A stretch of DNA of 64,000 bases from Balanoglossus misakiensis (GCA_040954595.2 CM082593.2:6386001-6450000), one strand, 5' to 3'. Positions 37,538 to 50,172 are shown, counted from the stretch's first letter. Translations and numbers: made by a program. The notes: a model not told the origin generated them from the sequence alone.

Positions 37538-37855
37538 ACTTTGAAGAATCAACCCAAGGACATCGACATAGCTGGCGTTAGCAACCGTTCCTGCTGTGCC
37601 GGAGTAATTGGATAAAAAGCAGTTCTAAAATCACAGGCAGTAGGGGGTGACCCTGAACTGGTATAACCAATTTTGGAAACATCCGCCTCTAGAGGAAATA
37701 TTTGCAGACTACTGGAGACACTCGGAGAGTTTGTGCCGGGGGAAATTTTTAACTTCTCATCGGATATTGTGTCAGACATTTCCTGTACTGTGTGGTGACC
37801 GTAACAGACTTTGTGGAGAATTAACGGCAAGGGAATTTCACAGACATGGCACCAG
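37538..37855 (+). other. Ndst: Ndst 5'UTR exon, probably with the true start codon
   Basis: The acceptor ACTAATTTCAG ends at 37537 and the donor CACCAG|GTGAGT follows 37855. The exon contains no ATG until GACATGG at 37846-37848, which has G at -3 and +4. The ten bases from this ATG end in phase 1, and the next exon, taken to start at 37981 after TTTTTTGAAG, restores the Ndst frame as M-A-P-A-M-I-V-K. If this intron of 125 bp is real, translation starts at 37846. Confidence 0.6.
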
Positions 37856-40800
37856 GTGAGTTGATTTCCGCGCCGCGAAAATCATGATATCTGCCGCGAC
37901 AATGTCATCGGATGTCCGCTAATATTCTGCTACTGGGAACTGTTGTTTCTTTCTCACACTCGCGGTGCAATTTTTTGAAGCGATGATCGTCAAGGGGAGA
38001 CTGTTTCACAAACTCTCGAAAATGCTGAGCTTCAGCTGCGCGCCGGGCCGCTGCGTGCCCACCCAGCCGGCCATCAAGAGGAGCATCATCGTTCTGCTGT
38101 GTCTGAGCGTGGTGTCGCTATGGATACTGGCGTACTACGTGTCGTACCCGAGCTACGGCCAGGGGCTGGACCGGGCCGTGCAGCCGGAGATTCTCTGCAA
38201 ACTCCACCCCAGCGAGCACGGCCGCCATTTCGCGAGCCGCGAGCGACACGTACCTTCCACGTCGACCAGCAACAAAGCCCGGGCCTTGCTCTTTGTGGAG
38301 AATGCGTACTCCCGACTCGGGCGGGACATCTTGACTATACTGGAAGCGAACCGCTACCGCTATCACATAGAAACTGCAAACAGCAAGAGTTTGCCCACGT
38401 TAACGTTTAACGGTCAGGGATTGTATTGCGTTATCATTTTTGAAAATCTCGACTCCTATATTTACATGGACGCTTGGAACAGAGAGCTTTTGGATAAATA
38501 TTGTCTGGAGTACAACGTCGGGGTGATTGTCTTCACGCCCGTCAAGGAAGAGACCTTGTTTCACGTTCAAGTGGGGAATTATCCCTTGTATATGCACACA
38601 AATCTTGGGCTTCGAGACTACGAACTGAACCCCTACTCGGATGTGCACTACATCGCCCGACCTGGGGAGACTTACTACGGCTATTTGCCGGGGGTCGACT
38701 GGACGGTCTTCCAGTCGAATCACACCAGCTTTGAGCCGATCGCGTACGCCCGGACGAGCACCACCGAGTATGTGAATCTCGGCTACAGTCAGGTGCTCCA
38801 CCCGACGGTGCTTCTCGACCACGGCCTCGTCGACGGCATCCAGAAGGTCTATTTCGGCAGCGGGTTCGGTTTTTGGCTACACAATTTGATTTTCCTGGAT
38901 AGTTTGTCGTATTTATCGAACGGTGGACTGAGCAAGAGCCTGGATAGGTACATGCTGATCGACATCGATGATATTTTTGTCGGACGTGTTGGAATTAGAA
39001 TGAAACCGGTAGATGTTCAGGTGAGTGATGTTATACCTTTGCGCTTTCAACTTTGGTCCACAAAATTTCAGAAAATGGCACGAAAATTAATCACAGTGAA
39101 TGAATACTTTGTATAAAGTTGATCGTGGGAGCTTCAGAACCAATGGCTGTTGTTTGTTTTGATCATGTGACCTTCTGAACCAATGGCTGTCGTTTGTTTT
39201 GATCATGTGACCCTCTGAACCAATGGCTGTCGTTTGTTTTGATCGTGTGACCTTCTGAACCAATGGCTGTCGTTTGGCTGTTTGCAGGCGTTAATCAAAT
39301 CTCAAGAGACCCTCCAGTCGCAGGTGCCGGGATTCCGGTTCAATCTCGGCTTCTCAGGGAAATTTTTGTACAGCGGCGACGCGGAGGAGGACGCGGGCGA
39401 CGACGCCCTCATCGAGCACGCCCACCGCTTCTGGTGGTTCCCGCACATGTGGAGCCACCTGCAGCCGCACCTGTTCGACAACGAGACCCTGCTGCGGGCG
39501 GAGATGGTGAAGAATCGGCAGTTTGCCAAGGTAGGTCGTCGCCGGGGTGGGGGGGGGCTCAGGGGGTTCCGTCAATGAGGCGATGTCAGTGTGAGAGGTC
39601 AGAAACTCTCACTGGCAATCTGAGAGTCTGAAACACTGAGCAGGAATAGAGTTATTTTTTAACAATCTGGTATGTCGTAGAAACTTGTTTTGTTGTTGCC
39701 ATATTTATTCTTGCATATAGCAATACATGTATTTCTCTGCGTAAGAATACAAAAATCAGTAGTTAAAAGTTGAACACAGCATTTGTCAACTGATATTGAT
39801 CGATAAGTATTATGCAGTTTCAGTATCATATCAGCTGATATTAGTATTGGAGGCTATGGAAGAAATTGCAATGATTTGAAGTAAAGCTTGTAAACATACA
39901 CTTAAGCGTGCCTATAACCATCTTTTCCTCATGACTATTACATCCCAGTTGGCATTCCAATTTCCTCTATTAACATTTGATAGCAGTACAGGAAATATCA
40001 AATGGCAGCGAAACGTCTGATTTGCAACAAAATTGCAGTGAAATTTTGAGATACTACTTCAGAAGTGTTGGTCAAATTTCCAGTGGCACCTACTTATATC
40101 AGAAAGTGTCTATTGCTTTTAGTAGGCTTTGTTGTCACTAGTTTGATGTAACTGTTATTTGATATTTCTGTTAAAGCACTAAACTGGGGTAGTAGCAACA
40201 GAAATACGTGTATCGTCAACTGGCACTGTCACACGCACCCTGGAACAAGACTAATCTAATTTTAATAGATTCGCAGACTGCCCGAACTGATCTAATATGC
40301 ATGAGCAGTTTGCAGGTGAATGCGTCGAACCGTAATAAGGAATCTCCCTCGGGAGAGCACTGGTATCGCCCGGGGGGTTTACCCTAATCGCCGGGAGACG
40401 GGAAGGATGGCATGGTTTTTCCATGTCTCAGCAGGGATGTGTTCTGGTCGTGAGATGGAGATCCATTGATTTCCCAGGGGTCCCCTGTAACGCTGCGTTT
40501 CTCGGAGCCGAGCCTCGGAGACCTCGCGCATTGTGCCCGCTAGGTCTTGGCCACTGTTCGTCGTTAATTGGCGCCTTTACGGCAAAAAATCGTCCCGCAT
40601 TGTCCCCGAGCCCGGCTTGGAAATATGACTCTGAGACGTATTATACCGGTGTAAAAGCAGATTTAATGGGTCTGGAGGTTGACTTGCGTTTACAAAATTA
40701 CATTTCCTGTCTCCAAAGAAGCTGGTGCATTCGATATTTCCTTCATCGGAAATGATTAACCCTCTGCCCGCAAATTCAGTTTCAAAATAGATTTTTGCAC

Positions 40801-43800
40801 CTTTGTCTGTTTCAGCAGCTAGATTGTTTCTGAACCTTTAACCACCATTGTTTTGTATGGTAAACCTGGACCTCTATAGAGGGAACTGGGGGTTAAAGGG
40901 TTAAGTGTCATTGCTTCCTTACTGATGCCACTGTATTGTTTTCTTCCTTAGAAAATATGAACATATGATTGAATCATTTCTGGCCATGTACAGCGAGATT
41001 TAGGTCAGAGGTTAGGCCCGGTTTTATGTAAAAATATTGTTTAGGAAAAAAAATGTGCACAACTCAAATTTTATCAGCAAAAAATGAATATTCTCAATAG
41101 TTTGTTAACCCTCTGCATTTTCCCCCTTTTTTTGTCAGGATCATGATATTCCAGTGGAAAATTTCTATTCCGTGGCACCGCATCATTCCGGGGTGTATCC
41201 AGTACATACGCAGTTGTACGAGGCCTGGCGGAAAGTATGGAATATCCGTGTGACAAGCACTGAGGAATATCCGCATCTGAAATTTGCCATCAAGAGAAGA
41301 GGCTTCGTTCACAGAAATATCATGGTAAGAAACGTGTTCACTTCAATTTCAAAGTGTTCAGTCAGTTATTGTGCCTAGGACACGCTAGTGATCATACCCT
41401 TGTTGAACATTTCTGACATAGAAAAAAATCTCCAGCAATTATCAAACAGACTTTGTGTAGAAAGCCACAGATTTTTCATCACTCCTGCTTGAAGTGTCTG
41501 TATTGTATGTTTCGCGTTCCTCGTGATCAGCCAAGACTCTGAAGTGGCTGTTCGCTGTTTCCATCGTGTGTATTCCTTCAGAAAATGCACGCTTTGCGGT
41601 GGATTTTCATGTGCAGTAGCTGTTATGTGTATTTGATAATCTTTTGTAAGCTATGCCTCTCTGTCTCTGGTTGACTCAGTGGAGCAGTGAGCTTTTACGA
41701 AACCAACAAACACACCAGCAGTACAGGAAGAATCATGTTCTTATGTTAACTTTGTTTTAGAATTTTCCTGTGCCAAAAAAAAAATAATTTCTTTTAATAT
41801 GTAAGTACGTGTAAGTGTAATATTTATTGTGGTCTTTTCTGGATAGGTGTTACCGCGGCAAACGTGTGGTTTGTTCACACACACAATTAATATGAGTGAA
41901 TATCCTGGTGGTTTCACCAAACTACAGAAGAGTATCTATGGTGGAGAGTTATTTCAGATTTTTATAAATAATCCAGTAAGTATCAATATAGACAGTTGTC
42001 TGTGGGAGTAACAATTCACAGGCGACATTTTTGATGCAAGCAATTGGATGATATGATTTGTGCCTCACAATTCTGCCAGTCCAGCAGCAAAGATTCAGAG
42101 TGTCTCTGTCTGTTCTGTCAGGGGCATCACTAATTTTGGAGCGTTTGATTTTACTTGCATGAAGTTATAATTTGCAGGCTTCATTCACCGTACAAATTTA
42201 TTCTTATTTAGTGAACTTTGAGATTTCAAAAACTGAATTTCGAGACTCACTTTTTAAAGTCCAGCCACTTACACAGCCCCTCTCTCTCTTTTGTTTTGTT
42301 TCAGATAAATATTTTTATGACTCATTTATCGAATTATGGAAATGATAGGTTAGGTTTATATACGTTTGAAAGCGTTGTAAAATTTGTTCAGTGCTGGACC
42401 AATTTAAGGTTGAAGACTGTACCCCCAGTAGAACTAGCAGAGAAGTACTTTTCACTGTATGAAGAAGAAACAGATCCAATATGGCAGGTAAGGCTTTTTT
42501 TCTCTCACTGTGTGTGCTGAAGTAGGGAATCTGTATTTGAGATACTTGTGTGTCTCGGAACAATGATGACCTCATGGCGAACAGCGCCACCAGTGGTAGT
42601 ATCGATGTTTGTACAAGTCATTATACTCCCCAAGAGTGTTTGCATTGATCTTTGAAAATGCCACAGGTAACTTGGCACACAACAAGTGTAGGAGTATTGG
42701 CACAGATTGGAAACGTAAACAGTTTTATACATCTCCAGATGCATCCACACACAAAAATAGATCCACAAATTTTCACCAAAACATGGCAAATACTAGGTTT
42801 TCTTAGTAGTTTGAATAAATTACATGTATATACCTTTATCTGTACGAAAATTGCATTTTATACACCTTTAGTGGTAGTGAAATTGGTGATCATTGCTGAT
42901 CATCATCATCTTGATTGTTGACAAGCTGTGTCTCGTAATCATAAAAATCCATTCAGAGAAGTTTTCACTAATATTTCCTGCCTGCTTTGTTTTTCTACTC
43001 CCAGAATCCTTGTGATGACAAGCGCCATTTGTCAATATGGTCACAAAGCAAGTCCTGTGACCGGCTTCCAAAATTTTTAGTCATCGGACCTCAAAAAACA
43101 GGTAAGTCCATGAGAATGGATGATTGTGCCACCAAAATGTCTGTGGCCCTTTTTCTGAGCTGAAGTAATTGGTGGTTCTAAAAAAATATGTTCATAATTG
43201 TATATTAATTATTCCTTCGGTATTTTCTCATCTCCAGGGACCACAGCTCTGTACAGCTTCCTAAGTATGCACCCATCCATAGTTAGCAATTTTCCGAGTA
43301 CCAAAACTTTTGAAGAAGTGCAGTTCTTCAGTGGGGCTAATTATTACAGAGGCATAGACTGGTGAGTGGGAAGCCGTATAACGGCAGCACTGATTGGCTG
43401 ATCATGATCACATGACTTTGAACTCATGGCCGCCATTGGTTAATTGCAAAACCGTTCAACCTCGTGAATATTTCTGCAGGCAATGCGTTGTGTGACATGT
43501 TTGTGATTGGCAGGCCATTTTAAAAATTATCAGGAAGTGAAATTCCATTTTGTTGTATTTTCTTTCTCAAGTCTAATTTTAAACTGAGGTAGATCATGAA
43601 CTACCATGCCAGATTTTCACCGCTGTGTGTGTCCCGCATTTCTTTCAGGTACATGGAGTTCTTTCCTCTGCCAAAGAGTAATTCCACTGAGATTATGTTT
43701 GAGAAAAGCGCCACCTATTTTGATAATCACCAAGTTCCAAAGAGAGCCTTTGCCTTACTACCTCGCGCTAAGATCGTCACACTCCTCCTCAGTCCCTCCA

Positions 43801-45456
43801 AACGGGCATACTCCTGGTATCAGGTAAGATGTTCGACCTTCTGAGCGGCTGAAATTACTTTCTTGTAACTGTCGTAGATGCCGTTACTCAGTTCAGTTTA
43901 TGGTTCAGTGGCAAAGAAACGTCTGTAGAACAGATAGCCACCAATGTGACATGAGCTATTTCAGTGACTTCGTTCATTAAGATGCTGCCACCATTTCATT
44001 TAAAGGGACAAAGTCTCACTCTCACTGCCCCTTTCCATTAAAGGGACAAAGTCTCTCTCTCGCTGCCCTTTTTTCCATTAATTATATTTGATACAAGACA
44101 CCGTTTGTTATTCTACATGTGGATATATAGTGAATGAACGTTCAACCACACACAACTTCCATCCCTCTTATAGACAGGAGAGTGAAAAAAATCGCCAAAA
44201 TGAATAATCGTTCTTTTATACCATTTATTCATTTTGGGCGAGTTTTTACTCTCATATCATACAAGTGGGATGGAAGTTTTGTGTGGTTGATCATTGATTC
44301 ACTATATATCCACATTACATTAACATAAACAGTGTCTTGTATCAAAAATAATTAATGGAAAAAGGGCAGCTGGAGAGAGACTTTGTCCCTTTAATTATGT
44401 TTGATACAAGACACAGTTTATGTTATTCTACATGTGGATGTATAGTGAATCGATGTTTGACCACACACAACTTATGTTGTATACATTGTGTGAATGAGGA
44501 TGCACTTATAAAACCTGCATGAAAAGTGGCACCGCACAAATTTCTCGAGATTTACAAAATAACTTTTTCTCGTCTGCAGCACATGAGAGCTCACCAGGAT
44601 CCCACTGCCTTGAACTACACCTTTTATGAGATTGTCTCGGCAAAGTCAAGCGCCCCCAAGCCCGTCCGGGACATACAGAATAGATGCTTGAGGCCGGGAA
44701 TGTACGCAGAACATCTAGAAAGATGGCTGTCTTTTTATCCAGCCAATCAGGTAACAGCTCACTACAGGTTGCAGTCGGATATCAAATTTATGTACAAAAA
44801 TATTCAACATTCCCCAATATTTGGAACATTTTGTATTCATTATCAGGAAAATTAAACTTGAGAACCTTTGAAACTTCAAATGTTTTGCTTCAGCCAGTCT
44901 ATCCGGACTTGTGTTTGACCTTTTGAACTTTGACCTTTCACAGCTACTGATGCTCGATGGAGAGATGCTGAAGTCGGACCCTGTCCCAGCCATGAACAAA
45001 GTGCAGAGGTTCTTGAAGATCAAGCCATACTACGACTATGAGGCACATCTTAAGTAAGTTCAGTTTTTCACACCTTCTGTTATGTTAAAAGTGGCATTGT
45101 GTTTGCAGGGTGACTTCATGAAGCATTGTGAAATGATTTAAAGATCCAAAGAATCTGGAGCCACGTGCACGATTTTCCCTGCCTGGACAAATTGTCATTA
45201 AACCGTTTTCTATTTTTTTTTATTGATTTACAGATTTGACAGCAAAAAGGGTTTTTATTGCCAGGTTTTAAGTGAAGGACAAACGAAATGTCTGGGTAAG
45301 AGTAAAGGTCGTATCTACCCTCCAATGGATCCACTAGCGCAGAAATTCCTCCAGCAGTACTATAAGGCGCACAATGTCGAGTTGTCCAAGTTGCTGACAA
45401 GACTGGGACAGCAACAACCTGAATGGCTACAGGACGAACTAAAAGGATTGCAGTAA
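37846..45456 (+). CDS. Ndst: Heparan sulfate N-deacetylase/N-sulfotransferase
   Basis: Golgi type II membrane enzyme that removes N-acetyl groups from GlcNAc of heparan sulfate precursor and adds sulfate from PAPS. Exons: 37846-37855 (start, inferred), 37981-39020, 39288-39530, 41139-41324, 41847-41975, 42305-42487, 43005-43101, 43238-43361, 43649-43823, 44580-44750, 44944-45053 and 45234-45456 (TAA). All phases agree, giving 896 residues (892 from the second ATG at 37983); vertebrate NDSTs have about 880. A short cytosolic tail precedes a signal anchor ([19 protein letters not shown]). The deacetylase half has [19 protein letters not shown] and [10 protein letters not shown]. The sulfotransferase half has the PAPS loop IGPQKTGTTALY and the [15 protein letters not shown] motif. 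No break or missing key residue is seen. One Ndst, equally close to all four vertebrate paralogues by eye, suggests the pre-duplication gene. Confidence 0.95.
39121..39280 (+). repeat. 40-bp minisatellite, four copies, abutting an Ndst splice acceptor
   Basis: The block GAACCAATGGCTGTCGTTTG recurs every 40 bases (CAATGGCTGT at 39141, 39181, 39221 and 39261) with few substitutions. The last unit runs into GGCTGTTTGCAG, the acceptor of the exon starting at 39288. Confidence 0.95.
40831..40905 (-). mobile_element. AACCCTTT-type short inverted-repeat element, copy 5 (short)
   Basis: Reads AACCTTTAACCACC, then GGACCTCTATAGAGGGAACT, then GGGGGTTAAAGGGTTAA, in the orientation of copy 3 but shortened in the middle. 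It lies in the Ndst intron between the coding exons ending at 39530 and starting at 41139. Confidence 0.7.
44038..44396. mobile_element. Near-palindromic hairpin element (about 360 bp) in an Ndst intron
   Basis: The left arm starts TTAAAGGGACAAAGTCTC and the right arm ends with its complement GACTTTGTCCCTTTAA. Complementarity continues nearly to the centre (TTGATACAAGACAC / GTGTCTTGTATCAA, CAAAATGAATAA / TTATTCATTTTG), leaving a loop of about 15 bases near 44210. Both borders carry TTAA. There is no ORF. A partial extra end lies at 44001-44040. Confidence 0.9.
44397..44480 (+). repeat. Partial direct repeat of the hairpin element arm
   Basis: TTGATACAAGACACAGTTTA, then TTATTCTACATGTGGAT and CCACACACAACTT, repeat the left arm found at 44089-44158 in the same direction. 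It looks like the remnant of a second, tandem copy. Confidence 0.85.
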
Positions 45457-45985
45457 ACAAACTGCGGTCTACAAACTGCGGTCTCCTGAAACCATTTGTG
45501 GTTTTGGAAATACTGAAACAGTCCTTGCAAGCTGTGAGAGCAAGTCTCCATGGTTTTACAGATATGGCAAACCGGTTCACATACATGGATATCTGGAAAC
45601 AGCATGTTCAGCCAATGGGTCTCTTGAAACAGTTCCAAGTATCGGGTATTTTGAAACAGTGGGATATTTTGAAACGGTTCGTGGGTGTCTGGGTATATTG
45701 AAACCGATTGTGAGAAAATGGATATCTAGAAACAGCATGGGGGTAGCTTTGAAACACTTTCCTGGATATATGGGCATCTTGAAACGGTTCCAAAAGTTTT
45801 CAGATAATCCTGAAGCAATTCCCAGCATTCGAAACTAGCGAGGGAATATTGAAACTGAAACCAGTAACCTCACTACTTGTGCTGAGACATTCTTTTTAAT
45901 TTCAATCAAAGATATTGTACAAATATTTAAAGATTTTGGTGCTAAATCATGAAATAAATAGAAAATTTTGGAAATATATAAATAT
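45457..45985 (+). other. Ndst: Ndst 3'UTR with decayed repeat array and polyadenylation signal
   Basis: After the TAA at 45456 comes a duplicated 14-mer (ACAAACTGCGGTCT at about 45457-45485). Then, to about 45870, come about ten spaced copies of a motif like GGRTATYTTGAAACRGTT. A canonical AATAAA sits at 45953-45958. The transcript probably ends some 15-30 bases later. Confidence 0.7.
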
Positions 45986-48900
45986 TTAAAACGTCGCTTT
46001 TATATGGTATTTTAATGGTTTTGTTGGTTGCACAAATTTCTTGTTTAATGTACTAAGTTCTGAATATTGGTGATGGACACATAGACCAGGGCATTTTTCA
46101 TAAACTCCAAGAAATGGTATTGTTGATGGTTGCAATGAAAACATGGTATCGTAATACTGTGTATGGGGAGGGGGACTCATAACTACACCATTCTTTTAAA
46201 ACAAAAGGATGATATTAGGCACAGAAAATTTTCACGGCAACTTATAATATAACAGGTTTAGTTTTATTCAAGTAAAATGAGCCTTAGGTCGAGTTTGTTC
46301 CCCTTGCAGACAAAAAAGTGTCTCCCCAGTCACTTCTCACTCTTTGGTAATATTCTAGTCTGTCTGTGACGAAAAAGGGGACCATTTTCACTTGGTGTAG
46401 GTCCATGCAAACCAGTGAAACCAATGGATTCGGGCCAGAGTTTGGTGGCGAAAAGGGATGAACTTTACCAATCACAACCTTGAGCCTCTCGGTGGAGTCT
46501 AACAAATCCAGGGAGGTAATAATTGAAGCGAATATAATCGTGTGAACATGTGTGCTAATACATGCCTGTGTATTTGATTTTAATCCGGACATGTCTGTAA
46601 TGAGTCAAACAGTCATTCATATTGAATGGGGATAAGGGGATGATTGGTTTATAAAAGGTGAAAAACTTAAAAATATATCTGTTGATGTTTTTGCTCCACC
46701 AGCAAATATTGATTATTATTGATGAACTTGCTTCCTATGGATGATGCAATCAGATTATTTTTTTTGTCACTGTATTATAAATATGAATATTAAAGATTTT
46801 TTTAAACATATGTTTTGCTGGATTGTGCTTCTGAAGGCGCTAATATTGCTTTGCCCATCGGAGAGTAGACAAAAATATATTGCATTTCAAGACTGCCCGT
46901 TGGCGCCCTCTATTGTCCAGAGGTGAAAACCTGATTTAGTCTGGTGGTCTACCCCCTTTCTAACGCTGTTGGCGTTACACTCGCGAAGCAAAATTGTGAA
47001 TGATATATTGTAGTGCGCCAACAGGCGAAGGAACCGTTAATATCAGGGAAAAGGTGATTTGAAAATTGAGGGCGATGTTGTCGAGAAATTAGCAAACGGT
47101 TCCCAACACCGCAAATGCCAAATACTAGTAACTAAAACTGGCTCAACCCATGAATACAATGTGGGATTCAGCATGTAGGATCATGAAAACGAAACGACAT
47201 TTTAAATGCGTTTTCGTGAATTTGAATTTCATACTCTTGCATGGTTGACGGACATGCTTAAATCAGAAATGAAAACCAGTCACACTACACTGTACACATT
47301 GTACAAGACTCGCGTTTGTGTATTTTTACTGACTAATTTTAGTGACATCATTGCTTTACCACAGTGCCTCTGATCCGTAGTCTAGATCCCACTGCTCTTG
47401 AAAAATATATTCTCTTTTCGTAATGTTTTTTTTCGGTTGATGGGGAAATTTTCTACACATAAGACATGTTAAGTTGCATTCAAACCGCCGTTCAAGTTAC
47501 AGTCAGACGACCGTATGTGACACGGTACTTCAGTAATCGTCGACTGTGTTTAATTAGTTTGGAAAAGAAAGCGAGCACATGAAAGGCTTGCAGCTTGTCC
47601 TGGCCACTCCAATACCCGACTTTATTGTTCTAGCTTGCCTTTCCACACGTATTACGTTAATTTTGTTTCGGCTAATCCGGTGTAAGCCTCTTCAAGCCGG
47701 CATTCATCTTGTCTGGCCGTCTACAGTCCGCGCAACAAAGCAGTACGTCGGTTCATTGTGGCTTCAGAATCAAATCCCCGTACAGACTGACGGGGCATTT
47801 TTTGGTGGACGAGTACTCGCCCTGACAACGTTGCGTTTTCCTTTCTTCGGGTGATCTTTAACCCAGTTCGACAGCAGAATTCGCACACCTTGTTCTGTTT
47901 GAACACAAAAAACCCACCGCACATGTCGTCGCTCCCCGAGGATTTCCCTCCCTCGCGTGGAACAAGAATCGCCCCCCTTTCTCCGTTTGCATCGAACGGG
48001 GATTTTGTCAAGTCTTTGTCCACAAAGTAAACCAGCTGCCGCGCATGTACAATCACCCTACAACGTAATTTCGTTTTTTTTTCATTTTTACTTTTTGTTT
48101 AGTAATTTCTCTTTTTGCATTTTTCGTAATGCTAAGCCGATTGTTGCCGGCACGTATAGACTCATTTTAGTTGTGGTCATTTCAAACAAAAATGACGCAC
48201 CGTTTCAGAAAAGGTAATGAATGTTCTGCACACAAGTGTCTATTTGCCAACCCCTGTGACTAAGACTGAGCTGCGGGGCTTTTCGCGTTCGTTTTGGGGC
48301 ATCGGCTATTTTGTTTGGAAATATTTTTTTCTCAAATTCGCTCTTGGGTACGCTGAGTGTTTTTACTCCAAACGTGGTTGACGCCCGCCGTGGTTTTAAA
48401 AGGTGGAAAGTGAATTGGACAAATAGAAAAAAATAATGCAAATGTATAGGTGGTTTGATGCACGTGGATGTTTATATAAACGAATCGCATGCGTACTTAT
48501 ACATACATACAGAAGCTTAATACATGCATAGTATATGTATAAAACATTAACAAAAATTGTTTTAAATGTTCTCTTCTAAGAGTACTCGACTTTAGCCCTG
48601 TTTGAGTTTGTGTTGTAAATCTAGCATCGCCTTCAATGTGATGTGTTGTAAGCTTCTGGATTTCGAAGATTAATACCGTTATTTTAAAATCCTTTTAAAT
48701 AATTCATTAATGTGGGTTGTGGGGCGTAAAATCAGTAAATCTTCGAGCGCTGTTAAAAGAAAACACTGTGTCTATTTCACCGTGAAATCGAGCTGTAGAA
48801 TGGAGAGGATTCTGCCACACCGAAAGTGCCACTCAGTAAACACTCGTAAGTTTATTTTACTTTCAGCATCGCCGACCACCTGTAGGGCGAAATTCACACG

Positions 48901-49030
48901 TTGTGTTTTTCGAATACTCTTTTGTTATTCCGATTCTCTGGTCGGATTTGCACGAAATACGTCCACAGGTAAAACATCGCCAGAAACGCGAGTCTTTTTT
49001 ATTGTTGTACTTTTCTTTAATTGTCCCTGG

Positions 49031-49045
49031 AGGGAGGGAGGGAGT

Positions 49046-49077
<32 letters not shown>

Positions 49078-49170
49078 GACAGACAGACAGAGACAGACAG
49101 ACAGACAGACAGAGACAGACAGACAAAATATAGGTAAGGACGAACAGAGACAGACAAGCAGATAGAGACA
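49031..49170 (+). repeat. Compound GGGA / GA / GACA microsatellite
   Basis: (GGGA)n passes into (GA)n and then (GACA)n with GAGACAGACAGA interruptions to about 49126. Scattered GACA units follow to about 49170. Confidence 0.95.
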
Positions 49171-50168
49171 GCAAAAGAGTGAAAAGCGTACAGAGCTTCC
49201 CTCAACAGAATTAGTTAAACACGCCATTTTGATATCGACTTTACCAGTCTTCTGTGCCAGATTCGTGTTACGACTCGAAGTGGCTGTAAATATCGTTTTC
49301 TTTTTGTGGTAGTTTTGATCGTTTCCGCTTCCGTAGAAACCCATTTGGATTGATTTTGTGGCTTTTCAAAGTACTTCTAGTTTTCAATAGCGCGGACTGA
49401 GTGTCATGTAATATCCGTACTCCTTCCATTCTGCGGCATTTTACACTCCAACGACCGCGCCCCACAAAGATTGTCATCGCCACCGAGCCGCAAATTTCAA
49501 ACAAATCATCGCCAATCGGACGCGCTTTTCCGGTGTATTTTACTTTCTGTAAATGCTCCCAAACTGGGAGACTGTGAGCATTTGGAAAATTAAAGCTATT
49601 TCGAAAATTGTCCCATCAAAGAAATTTCGTCGTTAACGCGCTTGTAGCGTTTCAGCGTGCAGGCTAACATAATGGTGGTCCGAAACTTGCGCGGTGGATG
49701 AAACGCTTCAGTGCGCAATCTCAATGAACGCCCATGCTAAATCGGCATATTTTGGTACTTTGCTTGAAACGATATCGTCATTAAAACGCCGAAGTCACGA
49801 GAAAAAAAAATGAAAAATAAATTTCAGAGATGACGAAGACTGTCGAGTGAGTGAAATAAATAGGTGAGACGGCTATGCTCTGGCTGTTTCCAATCAACAT
49901 TTGCTCTGCGGCAGCGTTGTTACTTTTTTCTTCAACTATCTATCTGTGGTGCAACCATGAGATGAGATCGGCTGAAGTCGAAACTGCCCGGGAATTTCCG
50001 AACACGACAGTAGATAGGGAAAACATCAGTCCAGTCCACTTAACTCTGTTCTCTGCATGCGTTCTTGCATTCCTGCCTGTCTATCTTCGTCTCCCTCCCT
50101 GTCTGCTTGTGTCCCCCTCCCCCCTCTCTCTCCCGCCAGGCCCACTTTTCCTCTATTCTTTGTTTTCT

Positions 50169-50172
<4 letters not shown>

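Larger units (their letters stand above)
37981..42487 (+). other. Ndst: N-terminal anchor and N-deacetylase half of Ndst
   Basis: The large 37981-39020 exon holds the membrane anchor, the stem and the first part of the lumenal region. The next four exons carry [74 protein letters not shown] and [18 protein letters not shown], nearly unchanged from vertebrate NDST1. These His- and Asp-rich blocks are the conserved core of the deacetylase. Confidence 0.9.
43005..45456 (+). other. Ndst: N-sulfotransferase half of Ndst
   Basis: It begins with NPCDDKRH and the 5'-phosphosulfate loop GPQKTGTT. The Lys is residue 624 counting from the 37983 ATG and matches the catalytic Lys614 of human NDST1. Then follow [21 protein letters not shown] split over two exons, FEKSATYFD, the 3'-phosphate motif RAYSWYQHMRAH, and the Cys pair in FYCQ and [10 protein letters not shown] that forms the conserved disulfide in the family. 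The C-terminus [10 protein letters not shown] aligns with WLREDLQNTR of human NDST1. Confidence 0.93.

Noticed and set aside
47579-47854. 91-residue open frame with hydrophobic stretches
   Set aside because: Hydrophobic runs come from T-rich codons; no family resemblance and no exon signals.
48710-49344. Open frames on both strands around 49050
   Set aside because: They exist because the GA/GACA microsatellite has no stop codons in these frames; no protein family is recognised.
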